A stretch of DNA of 64,000 nucleotides from Sphingomonas tagetis (GCF_024211275.1 NZ_JAMLDX010000016.1:43930-107929), one strand, 5' to 3'; positions 34,192-43,449 are shown, counted from the first letter of the stretch. Numbers and translations: made by a program. Notes: generated by a model not told the origin, from the letters alone.

Positions 34192-35717
34192 CAGTCGCCA
34201 TAAGGGCCGGACACGTCGCCGGCATAGTCGCTGAAGCGGGTGATGTTGGGCTCGAACTTGAGCGTCACCTTGCCCGTCGCGCCGTGACGCTGCTTGGCGA
34301 TGATCAGTTCGGCGAGACCGAACACGCGCTCCATGTCGAGCGCCCATTTCGCATGATCCTCGAACGTCTTGGGATCGTCGCCCTCGCGCGGCCGCTTGGG
34401 TTCGCGCGCGGCGACATAATAATCCTCGCGGAACACGAACCACACCATGTCGGCGTCCTGCTCGATCGAGCCCGATTCGCGCAGGTCCGACAGCATCGGT
34501 CTTTTGTCTTCGCGCGATTCGACGGCGCGGCTGAGCTGCGAGAGCGCGATGACGGGGACGTTGATGTCCTTGGCGAGCGTCTTGAGGCCGCGGCTGATCT
34601 CCGAAATTTCCTGCACGCGATTGCCGTCGCGGTTGTTGCCGCTGCCCTGCAACAGCTGGAGATAATCGACGACGACGAGGCCGAGTTCGCCATCCTGCTT
34701 CGACTGGAGCCGGCGCACGCGGCTGTGCAGCGCGCTGATCGTCAGGCCGGCGGTATCGTCGATATAGAGCGGCAATTGTTCGAGATCGGCGGCGGCGGCG
34801 GCGAGCTGGCCGAACTCGGCCTTGCTGATATTGCCCATGCGCAACGCTTCGGATGCGATCTTCGACTGCTCCGACAGGATACGCATCGCCAGCTGGTCGG
34901 CCGACATTTCGAGGCTGAAGAAGGCGACCTTGGCGCCGATCGATTCCTTGGGGCTGATGCCGAGCCGGATATCGTCCATCAGCCGCCGCGCGGCATTGTA
35001 GGCGATGTTGGTGGCGAGCGAGGTCTTGCCCATGCCCGGACGGCCGGCGAGGATGATGAGGTCGCTGTGATGCAGGCCACCGATCCGGCCATTGACCGAA
35101 TCGAAGCCGGTGGTGACGCCCGCGACGCCGCCGCCCGCGCTCTGCGCGCGCTTGGCCATTTCGAGTGCGATCTTGGTCGCTTCATTGAACGACTTGACGG
35201 TGTTGGCGGTGCCGCCGTCCGCTGCGACCTTGAACAGCGCCTCTTCCGCGCGGTCGATCTGTTCGCGCGGATTGACGTCCTCGCTGGTGTCGAGCGCCTT
35301 TTCGACCATGTCGCGGCCGACCACGACGAGCTCGCGCAGCAGCGCGAGGTCATAAATCTGCCGCGCGAACTGGCGCGCGCCGATCAGCCCGGCGCCCGAT
35401 CCGGTGAGCTGGGCGAGATAGGCGGGGCCGCCGAGGCTCGCCATGCCCTCGTCCTTCTCGAACAGCGGCTTGAGCGTCACCGGCGTCGCCAGCATGTCGC
35501 TCTTGCGCAGCGTCTTGATCGCCTTGAAGATGCGGCCATGGACCGGCTCGAAGAAATGCTGGTCCTGAATCACCTCGACCATGTCGTCGGCGAGCCGGTT
35601 GTCGATCATCATCGCGCCGAGCAGCGCGGCCTCCGCCTCGACATTCTGCGGCAGGCGTGGGGCGGCGTCCGCCGGGGCGGCCAGAGAGACCGGGTTCATC
35701 GATGCAAGCGTGGCCAT
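34191..35717 (-). CDS. dnaB: Replicative DNA helicase DnaB
   Basis: 508-aa hexameric 5'-3' helicase that unwinds DNA at the replication fork. The N-terminal primase-interacting domain (NVEAEAALLGAMMIDNRLAD) is followed by the RecA-like motor with Walker A GRPGMGKTSLATNIAYNAAR, the Walker B region LGLVVVDYLQLLQG, and ALSQLSRAVESREDKRPMLS. ATG 35717 gives the usual length. Strong core gene, transcribed alone toward the Q-rich gene. No intein is seen. Confidence 0.97.
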   Translation of the reverse strand: MATLASMNPVSLAAPADAAPRLPQNVEAEAALLGAMMIDNRLADDMVEVIQDQHFFEPVHGRIFKAIKTLRKSDMLATPVTLKPLFEKDEGMASLGGPAYLAQLTGSGAGLIGARQFARQIYDLALLRELVVVGRDMVEKALDTSEDVNPREQIDRAEEALFKVAADGGTANTVKSFNEATKIALEMAKRAQSAGGGVAGVTTGFDSVNGRIGGLHHSDLIILAGRPGMGKTSLATNIAYNAARRLMDDIRLGISPKESIGAKVAFFSLEMSADQLAMRILSEQSKIASEALRMGNISKAEFGQLAAAAADLEQLPLYIDDTAGLTISALHSRVRRLQSKQDGELGLVVVDYLQLLQGSGNNRDGNRVQEISEISRGLKTLAKDINVPVIALSQLSRAVESREDKRPMLSDLRESGSIEQDADMVWFVFREDYYVAAREPKRPREGDDPKTFEDHAKWALDMERVFGLAELIIAKQRHGATGKVTLKFEPNITRFSDYAGDVSGPYGD

Positions 35718-35811
35718 GCGCGCCTTGTCCCACTCCCGGCCCTCGCGCTCAACCCATGCGGCGCTGTTTATAATGTGGACGAGCGCAGCCTATGCCCCGT
35801 AATGCAACGCC

Positions 35812-36294
35812 ATGGCCGATCCCCGGATCATCGACGTCACGCTGGACGAGCGCACGATCATCTGGCGCTCGGCGGATATCGAGCAGGAACGGCGAATCGC
35901 GATCTTCGACCTGATCGAAGAGAACAGCTTCGCACCTGCTCGCGACTATCCCGACGGCTATGCCGGGCCATATCGCATCGCGCTGACGGTGCAGGAGGGG
36001 CGGCTCGGGCTGGAGATCAAGCGCGAGGACGACAGTCATCTCGAAACGCTGATCCTCGGGCTCGCGCGCTTCCGGCGGCCGATCAAGGACTATTTCGCGA
36101 TCTGCGACAGCTATTTCCAGGCGATCCGCAACGCGACCCCGCAAGCGATCGAGACGATCGACATGGCGCGGCGCGGCATTCATGACGAGGCTGCGCGGCT
36201 GCTGATGGAGCGGCTGGAGGGCAAGATCGCGATCGATTTCGCCACGGCGCGGCGGCTGTTCACGCTGATCTGCGTGCTGCACATCAAGGCATGA
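35812..36294 (+). CDS. UPF0262 family protein
   Basis: 160-aa protein of the alphaproteobacterial UPF0262 family, function unknown. Family features: IDVTLDERTIIWRSADIEQE, IFDLIEENSF and the conserved RFRRPIKDYFAICDSYFQAI. It overlaps the downstream GH25 gene by 4 bp (ATGA) and is divergent from dnaB. It is cytoplasmic with no catalytic motif visible. Confidence 0.9.
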   Translation: MADPRIIDVTLDERTIIWRSADIEQERRIAIFDLIEENSFAPARDYPDGYAGPYRIALTVQEGRLGLEIKREDDSHLETLILGLARFRRPIKDYFAICDSYFQAIRNATPQAIETIDMARRGIHDEAARLLMERLEGKIAIDFATARRLFTLICVLHIKA

Positions 36295-36965
36295 GGGTGG
36301 TGCGGACCATCGCTTGGCTGGCGCTCGCCGCCGGCATCGCCGCGGGCGGCGTGTGGTGGTTCGCGGGCCGCTGGGCGCCATCGCGCGCCGACTATGCGGT
36401 GCAGGGGATCGATGTGTCGGATGCCAATGGCGCGGTCGACTGGGCGATGGTCAAGGCGCGCGACGTCGATTTCGCCTATGCCCGCGCCACTGCGGCGGCG
36501 GCCACGCGCGACGCGCGCTTCCCGGGCCATTGGGCGGCGATCGCCGAGGCCGGGATTCGGCGCGGCGCGATCCATGTCTTCTCGCTGTGCGCGGTCGCGG
36601 CCGACCAGGCCGGCGCGTTCGTCGCGACGGTGCCGCGCGATCCCGACGCGCTGCCCGCCGCGATCGACCTCGATTTCCATGATGATTGCCCGGCGCGGCC
36701 TGATCGGCAGGTCGTGCTGGACGAGGTGCGCCAGCTCGCCGCGACGATCGAGACGCATAGCGGCAAGCCAGTGGTGCTGCGCGTCTCACCCGAATTCGAG
36801 GCGGAATATCGCGTGAGCGAGGCGATCCCGCGTCCGCTGTGGAGCGTGGGTAATTTCTTCGCCCCCGACTATGCCACGCGGCCGTGGCGGATGTGGCGGA
36901 GCAGCAACCTGCGCCGCGTCGACGGGATCGACCGGCCGGTCAACTGGAATGTGGTGGCGCCATGA
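36291..36965 (+). CDS. GH25 lysozyme-like protein
   Basis: 224 aa with an N-terminal signal/anchor helix (residues about 5-25) and a GH25 muramidase domain: VQGIDVSDANGAVDWAMVKA near residue 37 (catalytic Asp), FAYARAT, and AIDLDFHDDCP near residue 124. It probably cleaves peptidoglycan in the periplasm. It is coupled by 4-bp overlaps to UPF0262 upstream and cytidine deaminase downstream. Confidence 0.88.
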   Translation: MRVVRTIAWLALAAGIAAGGVWWFAGRWAPSRADYAVQGIDVSDANGAVDWAMVKARDVDFAYARATAAAATRDARFPGHWAAIAEAGIRRGAIHVFSLCAVAADQAGAFVATVPRDPDALPAAIDLDFHDDCPARPDRQVVLDEVRQLAATIETHSGKPVVLRVSPEFEAEYRVSEAIPRPLWSVGNFFAPDYATRPWRMWRSSNLRRVDGIDRPVNWNVVAP

Positions 36966-37423
36966 GCATCGAAACCGACGAGACCGCCCGCAAGCTGATC
37001 GCCGCTGCGCGCGAGGCGGCGCGGAATGCGCATGCGCCCTATTCCAACTTCGCGGTTGGCGCGGCGCTGCTGCTGACGGATGGCAGCGTGGTGACCGGCG
37101 CCAATTTCGAGAATGCGAGCTACGGCCTGTCGCTCTGCGCCGAGACGGTGGCGACGGCGCGCGCCAGTGCCGAGGGACGGCTGCGCGACGTGGTGGCGGT
37201 CGGCATCATCGGCGGGATGATGGCGGGCGGCGTGGCGCAGGGCAGCGACCCGATCCGGCCGTGCGGCCGCTGCCGGCAAGTGCTCAACGAGGCGGCACAG
37301 ATGGGCGGCCGCGACCTCACCGTCTATTGCGCCGGGGCGGAGGGCGAGGCGTATGAGACGCATCGCCTGTCCGAACTGCTACCGCATGCGTTCGGGCCGG
37401 GCGATCTCGGGATCGGCGCATGA
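36962..37423 (+). CDS. cdd: Cytidine deaminase
   Basis: 153-aa zinc enzyme that deaminates cytidine/deoxycytidine to uridine/deoxyuridine. The substrate loop APYSNFAVGAALL is followed by NASYGLSLCAETVA (zinc Cys and catalytic Glu) and PCGRCRQVL (two more zinc Cys). Start ATG 36962 overlaps the lysozyme stop. It stands just before dcd, forming a small pyrimidine-salvage group. Confidence 0.92.
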   Translation: MSIETDETARKLIAAAREAARNAHAPYSNFAVGAALLLTDGSVVTGANFENASYGLSLCAETVATARASAEGRLRDVVAVGIIGGMMAGGVAQGSDPIRPCGRCRQVLNEAAQMGGRDLTVYCAGAEGEAYETHRLSELLPHAFGPGDLGIGA

Positions 37424-37460
37424 CTTGCGGCTGGGGTCAGCCCTCGCCTAGACCGTCGCG

Positions 37461-38015
37461 ATGAGCATTCTTTCCGACCGCTGGATTCGCGAGCAGGCCC
37501 AGAATCACGGCATGATCGAGCCGTTCGTCGAAGCGCAGCGGCGCGAGGGGTGCATCAGCTACGGCCTGTCCTCCTATGGCTATGACGCGCGCGTGTCGGA
37601 CGAGTTCAAGATCTTCACCAATATCGACAGCGCGGTGGTCGATCCCAAGGACTTCGCCGCGAACAGCTTCGTCGACCGGCAGACCGACGTGTGCATCATC
37701 CCGCCCAACAGCTTCGCGCTGGCGCGGACGGTCGAATATTTCCGGGTGCCGCGCGATGTGCTGGTGATCTGCTTGGGCAAATCGACCTATGCGCGCTGCG
37801 GGATCATCGTCAACGTCACGCCGCTCGAACCCGAATGGGAGGGGCATGTGACGCTCGAATTCTCGAACACGACGCCGCTGCCCGCGAAAATCTATGCCAA
37901 TGAGGGGGCGTGCCAGTTCCTGTTCCTCAAGGGGAACGAACCCTGCGAAGTCAGCTATGCCGACCGGGCCGGCAAATATATGGGGCAGCGCGGGGTCACG
38001 CTGCCGAGGTTGTGA
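37461..38015 (+). CDS. dcd: dCTP deaminase
   Basis: 184-aa trimeric enzyme converting dCTP to dUTP for thymidylate synthesis. It shows the family features [34 protein letters not shown] and [20 protein letters not shown] (catalytic Glu), then GACQFLF. Length and start are typical. It follows the cytidine deaminase by 37 bp in the same direction. Confidence 0.95.
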   Translation: MSILSDRWIREQAQNHGMIEPFVEAQRREGCISYGLSSYGYDARVSDEFKIFTNIDSAVVDPKDFAANSFVDRQTDVCIIPPNSFALARTVEYFRVPRDVLVICLGKSTYARCGIIVNVTPLEPEWEGHVTLEFSNTTPLPAKIYANEGACQFLFLKGNEPCEVSYADRAGKYMGQRGVTLPRL

Positions 38016-38068
38016 GGACCGAGGTTGTCAGTGCGGCACGGGCGGCCCCAGCCGCCCGCAGACCAGCT

Positions 38069-38431
38069 TTAACGCGCCGCCATCTGCGCGGCGTCGAGCT
38101 GGCGGATGCCGCGCCCTGCGATCAGGTGAGACGGCGCGATCTGGCCATCGACCACGTCCATCGCCACCGGCTGGAGCGCGAGCACGCGGTTGTAGAGCGC
38201 GCGCGCCTCGCTGACGCGGCCGGTCTTGGCGTAGATCGCGGCGAGGTTGAGCAGGATCTCGGGCTTGTTCGGGAACACCCGCGCCTCGGCCAGCAGCTTG
38301 CGCTCGGCGGCGGCATAGTCGCCGCGCTGGATCGTCGCATGCGCGTAAGGTCCCTCGACGCGCTCGGCCTGCGCCGCCGGGATCAGCGCCAGCGGCGCGG
38401 CGAGAACCAGTGAAGCGATAGCGACACGCAC
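38069..38431 (-). CDS. Exported small TPR-like protein
   Basis: 120 aa with a clear signal peptide (MRVAIASLVLAAPLALIPAA, then QA). A tetratricopeptide-like pair follows: GDYAAAERKLLAEARVFPNK and PEILLNLAAIYAKTGRVSEA. It probably acts in the periplasm as a binding or scaffold protein. It stands alone between dcd (convergent) and the ton operon. Partner unknown. Confidence 0.8.
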   Translation of the reverse strand: MRVAIASLVLAAPLALIPAAQAERVEGPYAHATIQRGDYAAAERKLLAEARVFPNKPEILLNLAAIYAKTGRVSEARALYNRVLALQPVAMDVVDGQIAPSHLIAGRGIRQLDAAQMAAR

Positions 38432-38596
38432 GACATCTTCTCCCGTTTATTACAATTCGATGACAGCAGAGTGTCACTTATGTTTCATGCACGCAAATGC
38501 GAATGTTGCACTTTGATGACATCGTAAAACGCAGCGGCCGAGTGCGCCGCGTGCATGTCTTGAGTTGTGGGCGCTCGCTCGGGCTGCGTTCAGGCA

Positions 38597-38630
38597 ACAA
38601 AAAAGGGGCGGCCGAAGCCGCCCCTTTGTC
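38597..38630 (-). terminator. Terminator of the tonB-exbB-exbD-exbD operon
   Basis: GGGGCGGC (38605-38612), loop CGAA, GCCGCCCC (38617-38624), flanked by A on the left, giving a U-run for minus-strand transcripts. It lies about 40 bp past the last exbD stop. Confidence 0.88.
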
Positions 38631-38668
38631 GCGCAAATCCTGAAAAGACTGGCCTGGAAAGACCGGGA

Positions 38669-39097
38669 TCAGAAGTCGGCGCGATACTGCTCGTTGCCGA
38701 CGAAGCCGAGCTTCGTCACCGCCGACCGCTTGATCGTCGCGAGCACGTTGTCGACGACTTCGTAGCGTGCCTGCGGATCGGGCTGGAAGTGCAGCTCCGG
38801 TTCCGGGCTGATCTGGACGCTGGCGTCCAGATACTGGCGCAACGTCACCTGATTGACCTGGCTGCCGTTCCAATAGATGCGGCCCGCCGGGTCGATCGTG
38901 ATCTTGTTCTTCTGCGGCTCCACCGGCGGCGGGGCCTGCGGATTTGCATTCTGGGGAAGATCGACCTTCACCGCGTGGGACTGGATCGGAATGGTGATGA
39001 TGAACATGATGAGGAGAACGAGCATGACGTCGATCAACGGCGTCGTGTTCATTTCCATCATCGGCTCGCCATCGTCCTTGCCGCCGCTCATTGCCAT
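38669..39097 (-). CDS. exbD: Biopolymer transport protein ExbD (second copy)
   Basis: 142-aa inner-membrane protein with the ExbD N-terminus EMNTTPLIDVMLVLLIMFII (membrane helix with the key Asp) and a periplasmic domain. Together with ExbB it uses the proton gradient to drive TonB. It is the last gene of a four-gene operon. Two ExbD paralogues in one operon are common in sphingomonads and xanthomonads; the two may have distinct partners. Confidence 0.92.
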   Translation of the reverse strand: MAMSGGKDDGEPMMEMNTTPLIDVMLVLLIMFIITIPIQSHAVKVDLPQNANPQAPPPVEPQKNKITIDPAGRIYWNGSQVNQVTLRQYLDASVQISPEPELHFQPDPQARYEVVDNVLATIKRSAVTKLGFVGNEQYRADF

Positions 39098-39122
39098 GAT
39101 GTGTTACTCCTGAACTGCGGGC

Positions 39123-39596
39123 TTATTGCGCGGATGCCGTGCCGGGGGGCGGCTCGGAGATGAACCCGACCTTCACGAAGCCGGCGGTCTGCATCGTGTA
39201 GATGACAGCGCCGATGCACCGGTAAGGCGTGTTGACGTCGCCGCGGATATGGACTTCGGGAATGTCGTCCGGGGTGATGTTGGTGCCCAGCCGGTCGACC
39301 ACCGCCTTGAGCTTGTCCGCGCCGCGCTGCAGCAGGTCCTGACTCGCGATCGGTGCCGTGTTCCAATAGACCTGGCACTTGCCGTCCGCGCCGGTGACCG
39401 AGAGCGCGATGTTCTCGGGCTTGGTCGTGGTCGGCTCGAAGCGTACCTTGGGCAGCTCCAGGTCGACCGTCTGAATCACGACGGGAATCGCGATCAGAAA
39501 GATGATGAGGAGCACCAGCATCACGTCCACGAGGGGCGTGGTGTTGATGTCCGAAAGCGGGGTGTCTGCGCCGCCGCCGCCCGTGCTAATCGCCAT
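39123..39596 (-). CDS. exbD: Biopolymer transport protein ExbD (first copy)
   Basis: 157-aa ExbD: DINTTPLVDVMLVLLIIFLI transmembrane segment with the conserved Asp, then a periplasmic domain containing PEVHIRGDVNTPYRCIGAV. It is 25 bp upstream of the second exbD and 82 bp downstream of exbB. The gap to exbB holds a strong hairpin (39642-39671), which may tune the expression ratio of ExbB and ExbD. Confidence 0.92.
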   Translation of the reverse strand: MAISTGGGGADTPLSDINTTPLVDVMLVLLIIFLIAIPVVIQTVDLELPKVRFEPTTTKPENIALSVTGADGKCQVYWNTAPIASQDLLQRGADKLKAVVDRLGTNITPDDIPEVHIRGDVNTPYRCIGAVIYTMQTAGFVKVGFISEPPPGTASAQ

Positions 39597-39641
39597 CGGT
39601 TATTCCTATTCAAGCATCCTCCACCCCTGTCTGGGGTGGGA

Positions 39642-39671
39642 TGGCCGGGCGCCCTGACGAGCGCCCGGCCA
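39642..39671 (-). promoter_or_regulatory. Intercistronic hairpin between exbB and exbD
   Basis: Perfect 11-bp arms TGGCCGGGCGC (39642-39652) and GCGCCCGGCCA (39661-39671) around an 8-base loop, without a T-run. Likely an mRNA-stabilising or partial attenuation structure inside the operon. Confidence 0.7.
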
Positions 39672-39678
39672 ATCATCT

Positions 39679-40476
39679 TCAGGCCTTCGGCGCGGTCGGC
39701 ACGCCACCGGTCTGGCCGGCGGTCGTGGTGCCGGTCACCGGCGGCTTGGCCGGTGCCTTCGCACCCTTCACTTCGGGACGCACGCGGCCGTCCGAAGCGA
39801 GGAAGCCGAGCACGTCGGTCGAGAACGCGCTGAGATGCTCGGCGATCGCCTTGTTGCGGCGCTGCAGGAAGTTGTAGGCGAGCACGGCCGGCACGGCGAC
39901 GACGAGGCCGAGCGCGGTCATGATGAGCGCCTCACCGACCGGACCGGCGACCGCGTCGATCGACGCCTGACCTGCCGCACCGATCTTGATCAGTGCGCGA
40001 TAGATGCCGACCACGGTACCGAACAGGCCGATGAACGGCGCGGTCGCACCGCAGGTCGCGAGGAACGCCAGGCCGCCGTTGAGCGACGAGTTGATCGACG
40101 CTTCCGAGCGTGCGAGCGAACCGTGCAGCCAGTCATGCGCCTCGACCGGATCCTTCAGCAGGGCATACTGCTCCTGCGCCGCGATGCCGTCGTCGACGAT
40201 CTGGCGATAGGCCGAGTTCTTCTCGAGCTTCGCAGCGCCTTCGCGCAGGCTGTTCGAATTCCAGAAGGTCGCGCGGACGCGCTTGCCCTGGTTGATGATC
40301 TTCTGCTGCTCGAACAGCTTGGTGAACAGGATGTAGAGCGAGAAGAACAGGAACAGGGTCAGGATCGCGAAGGTCGACTGCGCGATGATGCCGCCTTCCT
40401 TGAGTGCCGGGCCGAGGCCGTAGGGGTTTTCGCCGGCTGGAGCGGCCGCCGCTGCGGCGAGAAGGGTGGTGAGCAT
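39679..40476 (-). CDS. exbB: MotA/TolQ/ExbB proton channel protein ExbB
   Basis: 265 aa. An N-terminal membrane helix (AILTLFLFFSLYILFTKLFE) is followed by a cytoplasmic loop and the conserved region FLATCGATAPFIGLFGTVVG with a second helix, then EALIMTALGLVVAVPAVLAY. It forms the proton channel that energises TonB. The C-terminus is extended and rich in Pro/Ala/Thr, which is not unusual in this order. Confidence 0.93.
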   Translation of the reverse strand: MLTTLLAAAAAAPAGENPYGLGPALKEGGIIAQSTFAILTLFLFFSLYILFTKLFEQQKIINQGKRVRATFWNSNSLREGAAKLEKNSAYRQIVDDGIAAQEQYALLKDPVEAHDWLHGSLARSEASINSSLNGGLAFLATCGATAPFIGLFGTVVGIYRALIKIGAAGQASIDAVAGPVGEALIMTALGLVVAVPAVLAYNFLQRRNKAIAEHLSAFSTDVLGFLASDGRVRPEVKGAKAPAKPPVTGTTTAGQTGGVPTAPKA

Positions 40477-40546
40477 GTTTCGGTCTTTCCTCTATCTAAA
40501 TCGTCATGGTCTGCCGGCCCCGGGGGCGGGGCACCGGCGCTGATCG

Positions 40547-41209
40547 TTATTGCGGGATCTTCCAGGTGAATCGGCTCGCGAACACCGCGGCGATCTTGTT
40601 CCCGTTCTCGTCCTCGGCCGGATTGAACCGTGCGCGCCGCTGAAGCAGGCGGCAGGCGGTCTGGTCGAGCAGTGAGGAGCCGGACGAGGAGGTGACCGAA
40701 CAGGCGGTCACGCGTCCATCGGGTCCGACGTCGAGACGGAAGCCCGTCGTGCCCGCATCACCCGAGCGCAGTGCGGCAGGCGGATAGTCATCGTCGGTCA
40801 CCCAGCTCTGCGGCGAGCCGCGCGGGGTGAGCTTCTTGGCTATCTTGGGCGGGGCCGGCGGCGGCGGCGGCGGCGCGGGAGGCGCAGGAGGCGCAGGCGG
40901 CTGGCTCGGCGGGATCACCGTGGTGGTCGGAATGTTCACCGGCGGCGACGGGACCTGCACGAGCGGCTTCTGCACGACCACGGTGGTGGGCGGCGGAGGA
41001 ACCGGCGTGTCGGGCGGCGGCGGCGGGACTTCCTCGGGCGGGGGCGGCGGCTCTTCGATGTCGAAGACGTCCATCTTCTCCGCTTGCTTCTTGATATATT
41101 GGTAAGCGAGACCGGTCACGAATGCGTAACCCGTTACGGCGAGAATCACCGCGACGATAACGATCGCAACGACGCGACTGCCACCTACATCACGATCTGC
41201 GTAGGCCAT
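40547..41209 (-). CDS. tonB: Energy transducer TonB
   Basis: 220 aa with one N-terminal membrane helix (VVAIVIVAVILAVTGYAFVT), a long proline-rich periplasmic spacer (residues about 50-120, repeats of EEPPPPPEEVPPPPPDTP type) and the C-terminal TonB domain (DYPPAALRSGDAGTTGFRLD). It transfers energy from ExbB/ExbD to outer-membrane receptors such as the two in the catabolic region. It is the first gene of the operon; a GC-rich hairpin lies in the gap to exbB. Confidence 0.93.
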   Translation of the reverse strand: MAYADRDVGGSRVVAIVIVAVILAVTGYAFVTGLAYQYIKKQAEKMDVFDIEEPPPPPEEVPPPPPDTPVPPPPTTVVVQKPLVQVPSPPVNIPTTTVIPPSQPPAPPAPPAPPPPPPAPPKIAKKLTPRGSPQSWVTDDDYPPAALRSGDAGTTGFRLDVGPDGRVTACSVTSSSGSSLLDQTACRLLQRRARFNPAEDENGNKIAAVFASRFTWKIPQ

Positions 41210-41408
41210 TCAGCAACTTAACTCCTTCATTCGGCCGCGCCGTTGCCCGGCACTCTGGCATCTTTATCGGCGTGGCTCGACCGGGCGGGCGGGGGGAACA
41301 CCCAGAATCCGGCAGAGGCGGCGAGTCCTATCGCGGCGACTTGCGTGACGCAAACGCTTTGTCGGACGCAATAAACGTATAATCGGCGCATGGCAGAAAT
41401 ATTTCTGT

Positions 41409-42293
41409 ATGGTTCATGCTGCTTCGAATACCCTGCGGCGCATGTTCAATCATCCGGTTGCGCGCCCGTCCTTGGCGCTTTGTGTTGTATTTGCCGCGAT
41501 TTCCCCAGCGATGTTGATGCCAGCGCAGGCACAGATCGTTGCCGAAACCGGGGTGGTCGTGCCATCCTATGTCTCGGTCGCCGACCTCATCCTGGCGGCG
41601 CCGGTGGTGCTCGACGCGCGGATTCGCAGCAGCGCGCGAATCAAGGGGCCTGAGGCAGCGAACGCCGCGCCCGGCCATGCGCGCTTCTATATCGAGGCGG
41701 ATGTGCTGGCGCTGATTCGAGCCGCGGCGCCGATGCCGGCGCGGGTCGGCTATGTCGTCGACGTGCCGCTCGATGCGCGCGGCCGTGTCCCCAAATTGAA
41801 CAAGCAGCGTGTGCTGCTGTTCGTCCGGCCGGTGGCAGGGCAGCCGGCGATGGTCCAGCTGCCGCGGCTCGATGCCCAACGGACCTGGACACCGGAGCTC
41901 GATGCGCTGGTCCGGCGGATCGTGCGCGAGGTGGTCGATCCGGCCGCGCCGCCCGCGGTGGCGGGGCTGGGCAACGCCTTCCATGTCCCCGGCACGCTGC
42001 CCGGCGAAGGCGAGACGCAGATTTTCGTGCAGACCGCGACCGGCGCACCGATCTCGCTGTCGATCCTGCGCCGGCCGGGCGAGCAGCGCCGCTGGGCGGT
42101 GGCGCTGGGCGAGATCGTCGACGATGCCGCCGCCCCGCCGCCGCGCGACACGTTATTGTGGTATCGCCTCGCCTGCGGTCTGCCGCGCGCGTTGCCCGCG
42201 TCGAGCCTCGCCGAGCAGGATCCCGCCACCGCGGCGATCGCGCGCGAGGACTATGCGTTCGTGCTGGCGCAGCTGGGAAGCTGCAACCGGTAA
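41409..42293 (+). CDS. Exported hypothetical protein
   Basis: About 294 aa with a signal peptide (PSLALCVVFAAISPAMLMPA, then QAQ). The mature part has no family motif that I recognise; it contains LYRLACG-like single cysteines and alternating beta-type segments. ATG 41442 is a possible later start. It lies divergently from tonB and convergent to folB (1-bp gap). A periplasmic role is likely, function unknown. Confidence 0.75.
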   Translation: MVHAASNTLRRMFNHPVARPSLALCVVFAAISPAMLMPAQAQIVAETGVVVPSYVSVADLILAAPVVLDARIRSSARIKGPEAANAAPGHARFYIEADVLALIRAAAPMPARVGYVVDVPLDARGRVPKLNKQRVLLFVRPVAGQPAMVQLPRLDAQRTWTPELDALVRRIVREVVDPAAPPAVAGLGNAFHVPGTLPGEGETQIFVQTATGAPISLSILRRPGEQRRWAVALGEIVDDAAAPPPRDTLLWYRLACGLPRALPASSLAEQDPATAAIAREDYAFVLAQLGSCNR

Positions 42294-42294
42294 T

Positions 42295-42699
42295 CTACTT
42301 CCGGTGACGCACCATCGTGATGCCGATCTTCTCGTCGGCCTCGGCGATGGCGAGCTTGACGATCTCGACCTGCACGCGCCGCACGCGCGGATCGCCGAGG
42401 AACAGCGTCTCGGCAATATGGTCGGCGACGCCTTCGATCAGCGTGAAATGCACGCCCTGGGGCAGCGCGCTGCTCGCGGCGTGCTTGAGGTCGAGATAGC
42501 TTTTCGATTCGCTGAGCAGCGTGTCCGGTGCGAAACGCTCGGGCGGGATCATGTCGACGGTGATCGAGATGCGCAGCGGCTGGGGCAGGTGAGTCTCTTC
42601 CGAATAGACGCCGGTAAGGACCTGGACCTCGAAATCGCGAACCTGAAGCTGGAGAAGATCGTGCAACGGAAAACCCCGCGGGAGTGAAGCCGCGCCCAT
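42295..42699 (-). CDS. folB: Dihydroneopterin aldolase
   Basis: About 134-aa folate-biosynthesis enzyme (dihydroneopterin to hydroxymethyl-dihydropterin and glycolaldehyde). Family features: LQVRDFEVQVLTGVYSEETH, then SYLDLKHAASSA and HFTLIEGVADHIAETLF (catalytic Glu/active-site region), with EIVKLAIAEADEKIGI near the end. ATG 42699 avoids overlap with the GST gene; ATG 42765 would add 22 arginine-rich residues and is less likely. Confidence 0.87.
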   Translation of the reverse strand: MGAASLPRGFPLHDLLQLQVRDFEVQVLTGVYSEETHLPQPLRISITVDMIPPERFAPDTLLSESKSYLDLKHAASSALPQGVHFTLIEGVADHIAETLFLGDPRVRRVQVEIVKLAIAEADEKIGITMVRHRK

Positions 42700-42727
42700 A
42701 GCAGAACGCAGCGCCACGGAAAGCCTG

Positions 42728-43360
42728 TCAGGCCGTGGCGCTGGGCCGCGCCGCTGCCGCTTCATGCCAGCGTGCGAGCTGGGTCAGCCCCTCCGGCGGC
42801 ACGAGCTTCGCCGCGCGCGCGAAATCGAGCGTCACCAGCGCGGTGATATCCGCGAAACTATAGCCGCCGCCCGCGATCCATTCGCGGTCGGCCAGCCGCC
42901 GGTCGAGCGCCTGGGTGAACCCCTCCCACATGATCGCGCCACGTGCGGCGAGCTCGGGTATCTGCGTGATGGTGAGCGCCGCGTCGGGAATCGCGCGGTC
43001 CTTGAACGCCGGCGCGGTGTTGCGCAGCACATAGACCGCGGCGGCATAGCCATCGCCCTCGATCCGGCGGGTCCAGCTTTCGATCCGGCCGATCTCGAGC
43101 GGAGTCGCGCCGAACAGCGGCGGATCGGGGTGCAGCGCGTCGAAATAACGGCAGATCGCCGCCGATTCGCATAGCACCTCGCCGTCATCGAGCTCGAGCG
43201 CCGGAACCGCGCCGCGCGGGTTGATGCGCAGATAGTCGTCGGTCAGATGCGCGCCGGTGCGCAGGTCGATCACCTCGCGCGGGACCTCGATCCCCTTTTC
43301 CGCGAGGAAGATGCGCACGCGGCGCGGGCTCGGCGCCCAGGGCGCGTCATAGAGCTTCAA
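42728..43360 (-). CDS. Glutathione S-transferase family protein
   Basis: 210-aa cytosolic GST: thioredoxin-fold N-domain (MKLYDAPWAPSPRRVRIFLA, with the glutathione-binding Ser after Glu in GEVLCESAAICRYF) and an all-helical C-domain. Probably conjugates glutathione to electrophiles. It ends 28 bp before the folB start in the same direction, so co-transcription is possible. Confidence 0.9.
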   Translation of the reverse strand: MKLYDAPWAPSPRRVRIFLAEKGIEVPREVIDLRTGAHLTDDYLRINPRGAVPALELDDGEVLCESAAICRYFDALHPDPPLFGATPLEIGRIESWTRRIEGDGYAAAVYVLRNTAPAFKDRAIPDAALTITQIPELAARGAIMWEGFTQALDRRLADREWIAGGGYSFADITALVTLDFARAAKLVPPEGLTQLARWHEAAAARPSATA

Positions 43361-43449
43361 GGGACGTCCTCCCGATTCAGCTTTGCCTCGGCACCATCGG
43401 GGGCTAAACGCGCGCGCCCCGGGCGTCCATCCCCCGGCGGACTGGAGTT

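Noticed and set aside
33262..34443. 393-aa minus-strand frame containing GLNLRPLRCQHRAYSPN
   Set aside because: This string is a well-known false translation of tRNA-containing DNA; here it covers the tRNA-Val fragment and the Q-rich gene antisense.
34284..36185. 633-aa plus-strand frame opposite dnaB
   Set aside because: dnaB on the other strand is unmistakable; the frame is a shadow and would also run through UPF0262.
38039..38058. Hairpin after dcd as a terminator
   Set aside because: GGGCGGC/GCCGCCC stem is present but there is no T-run on the plus strand; left uncalled.
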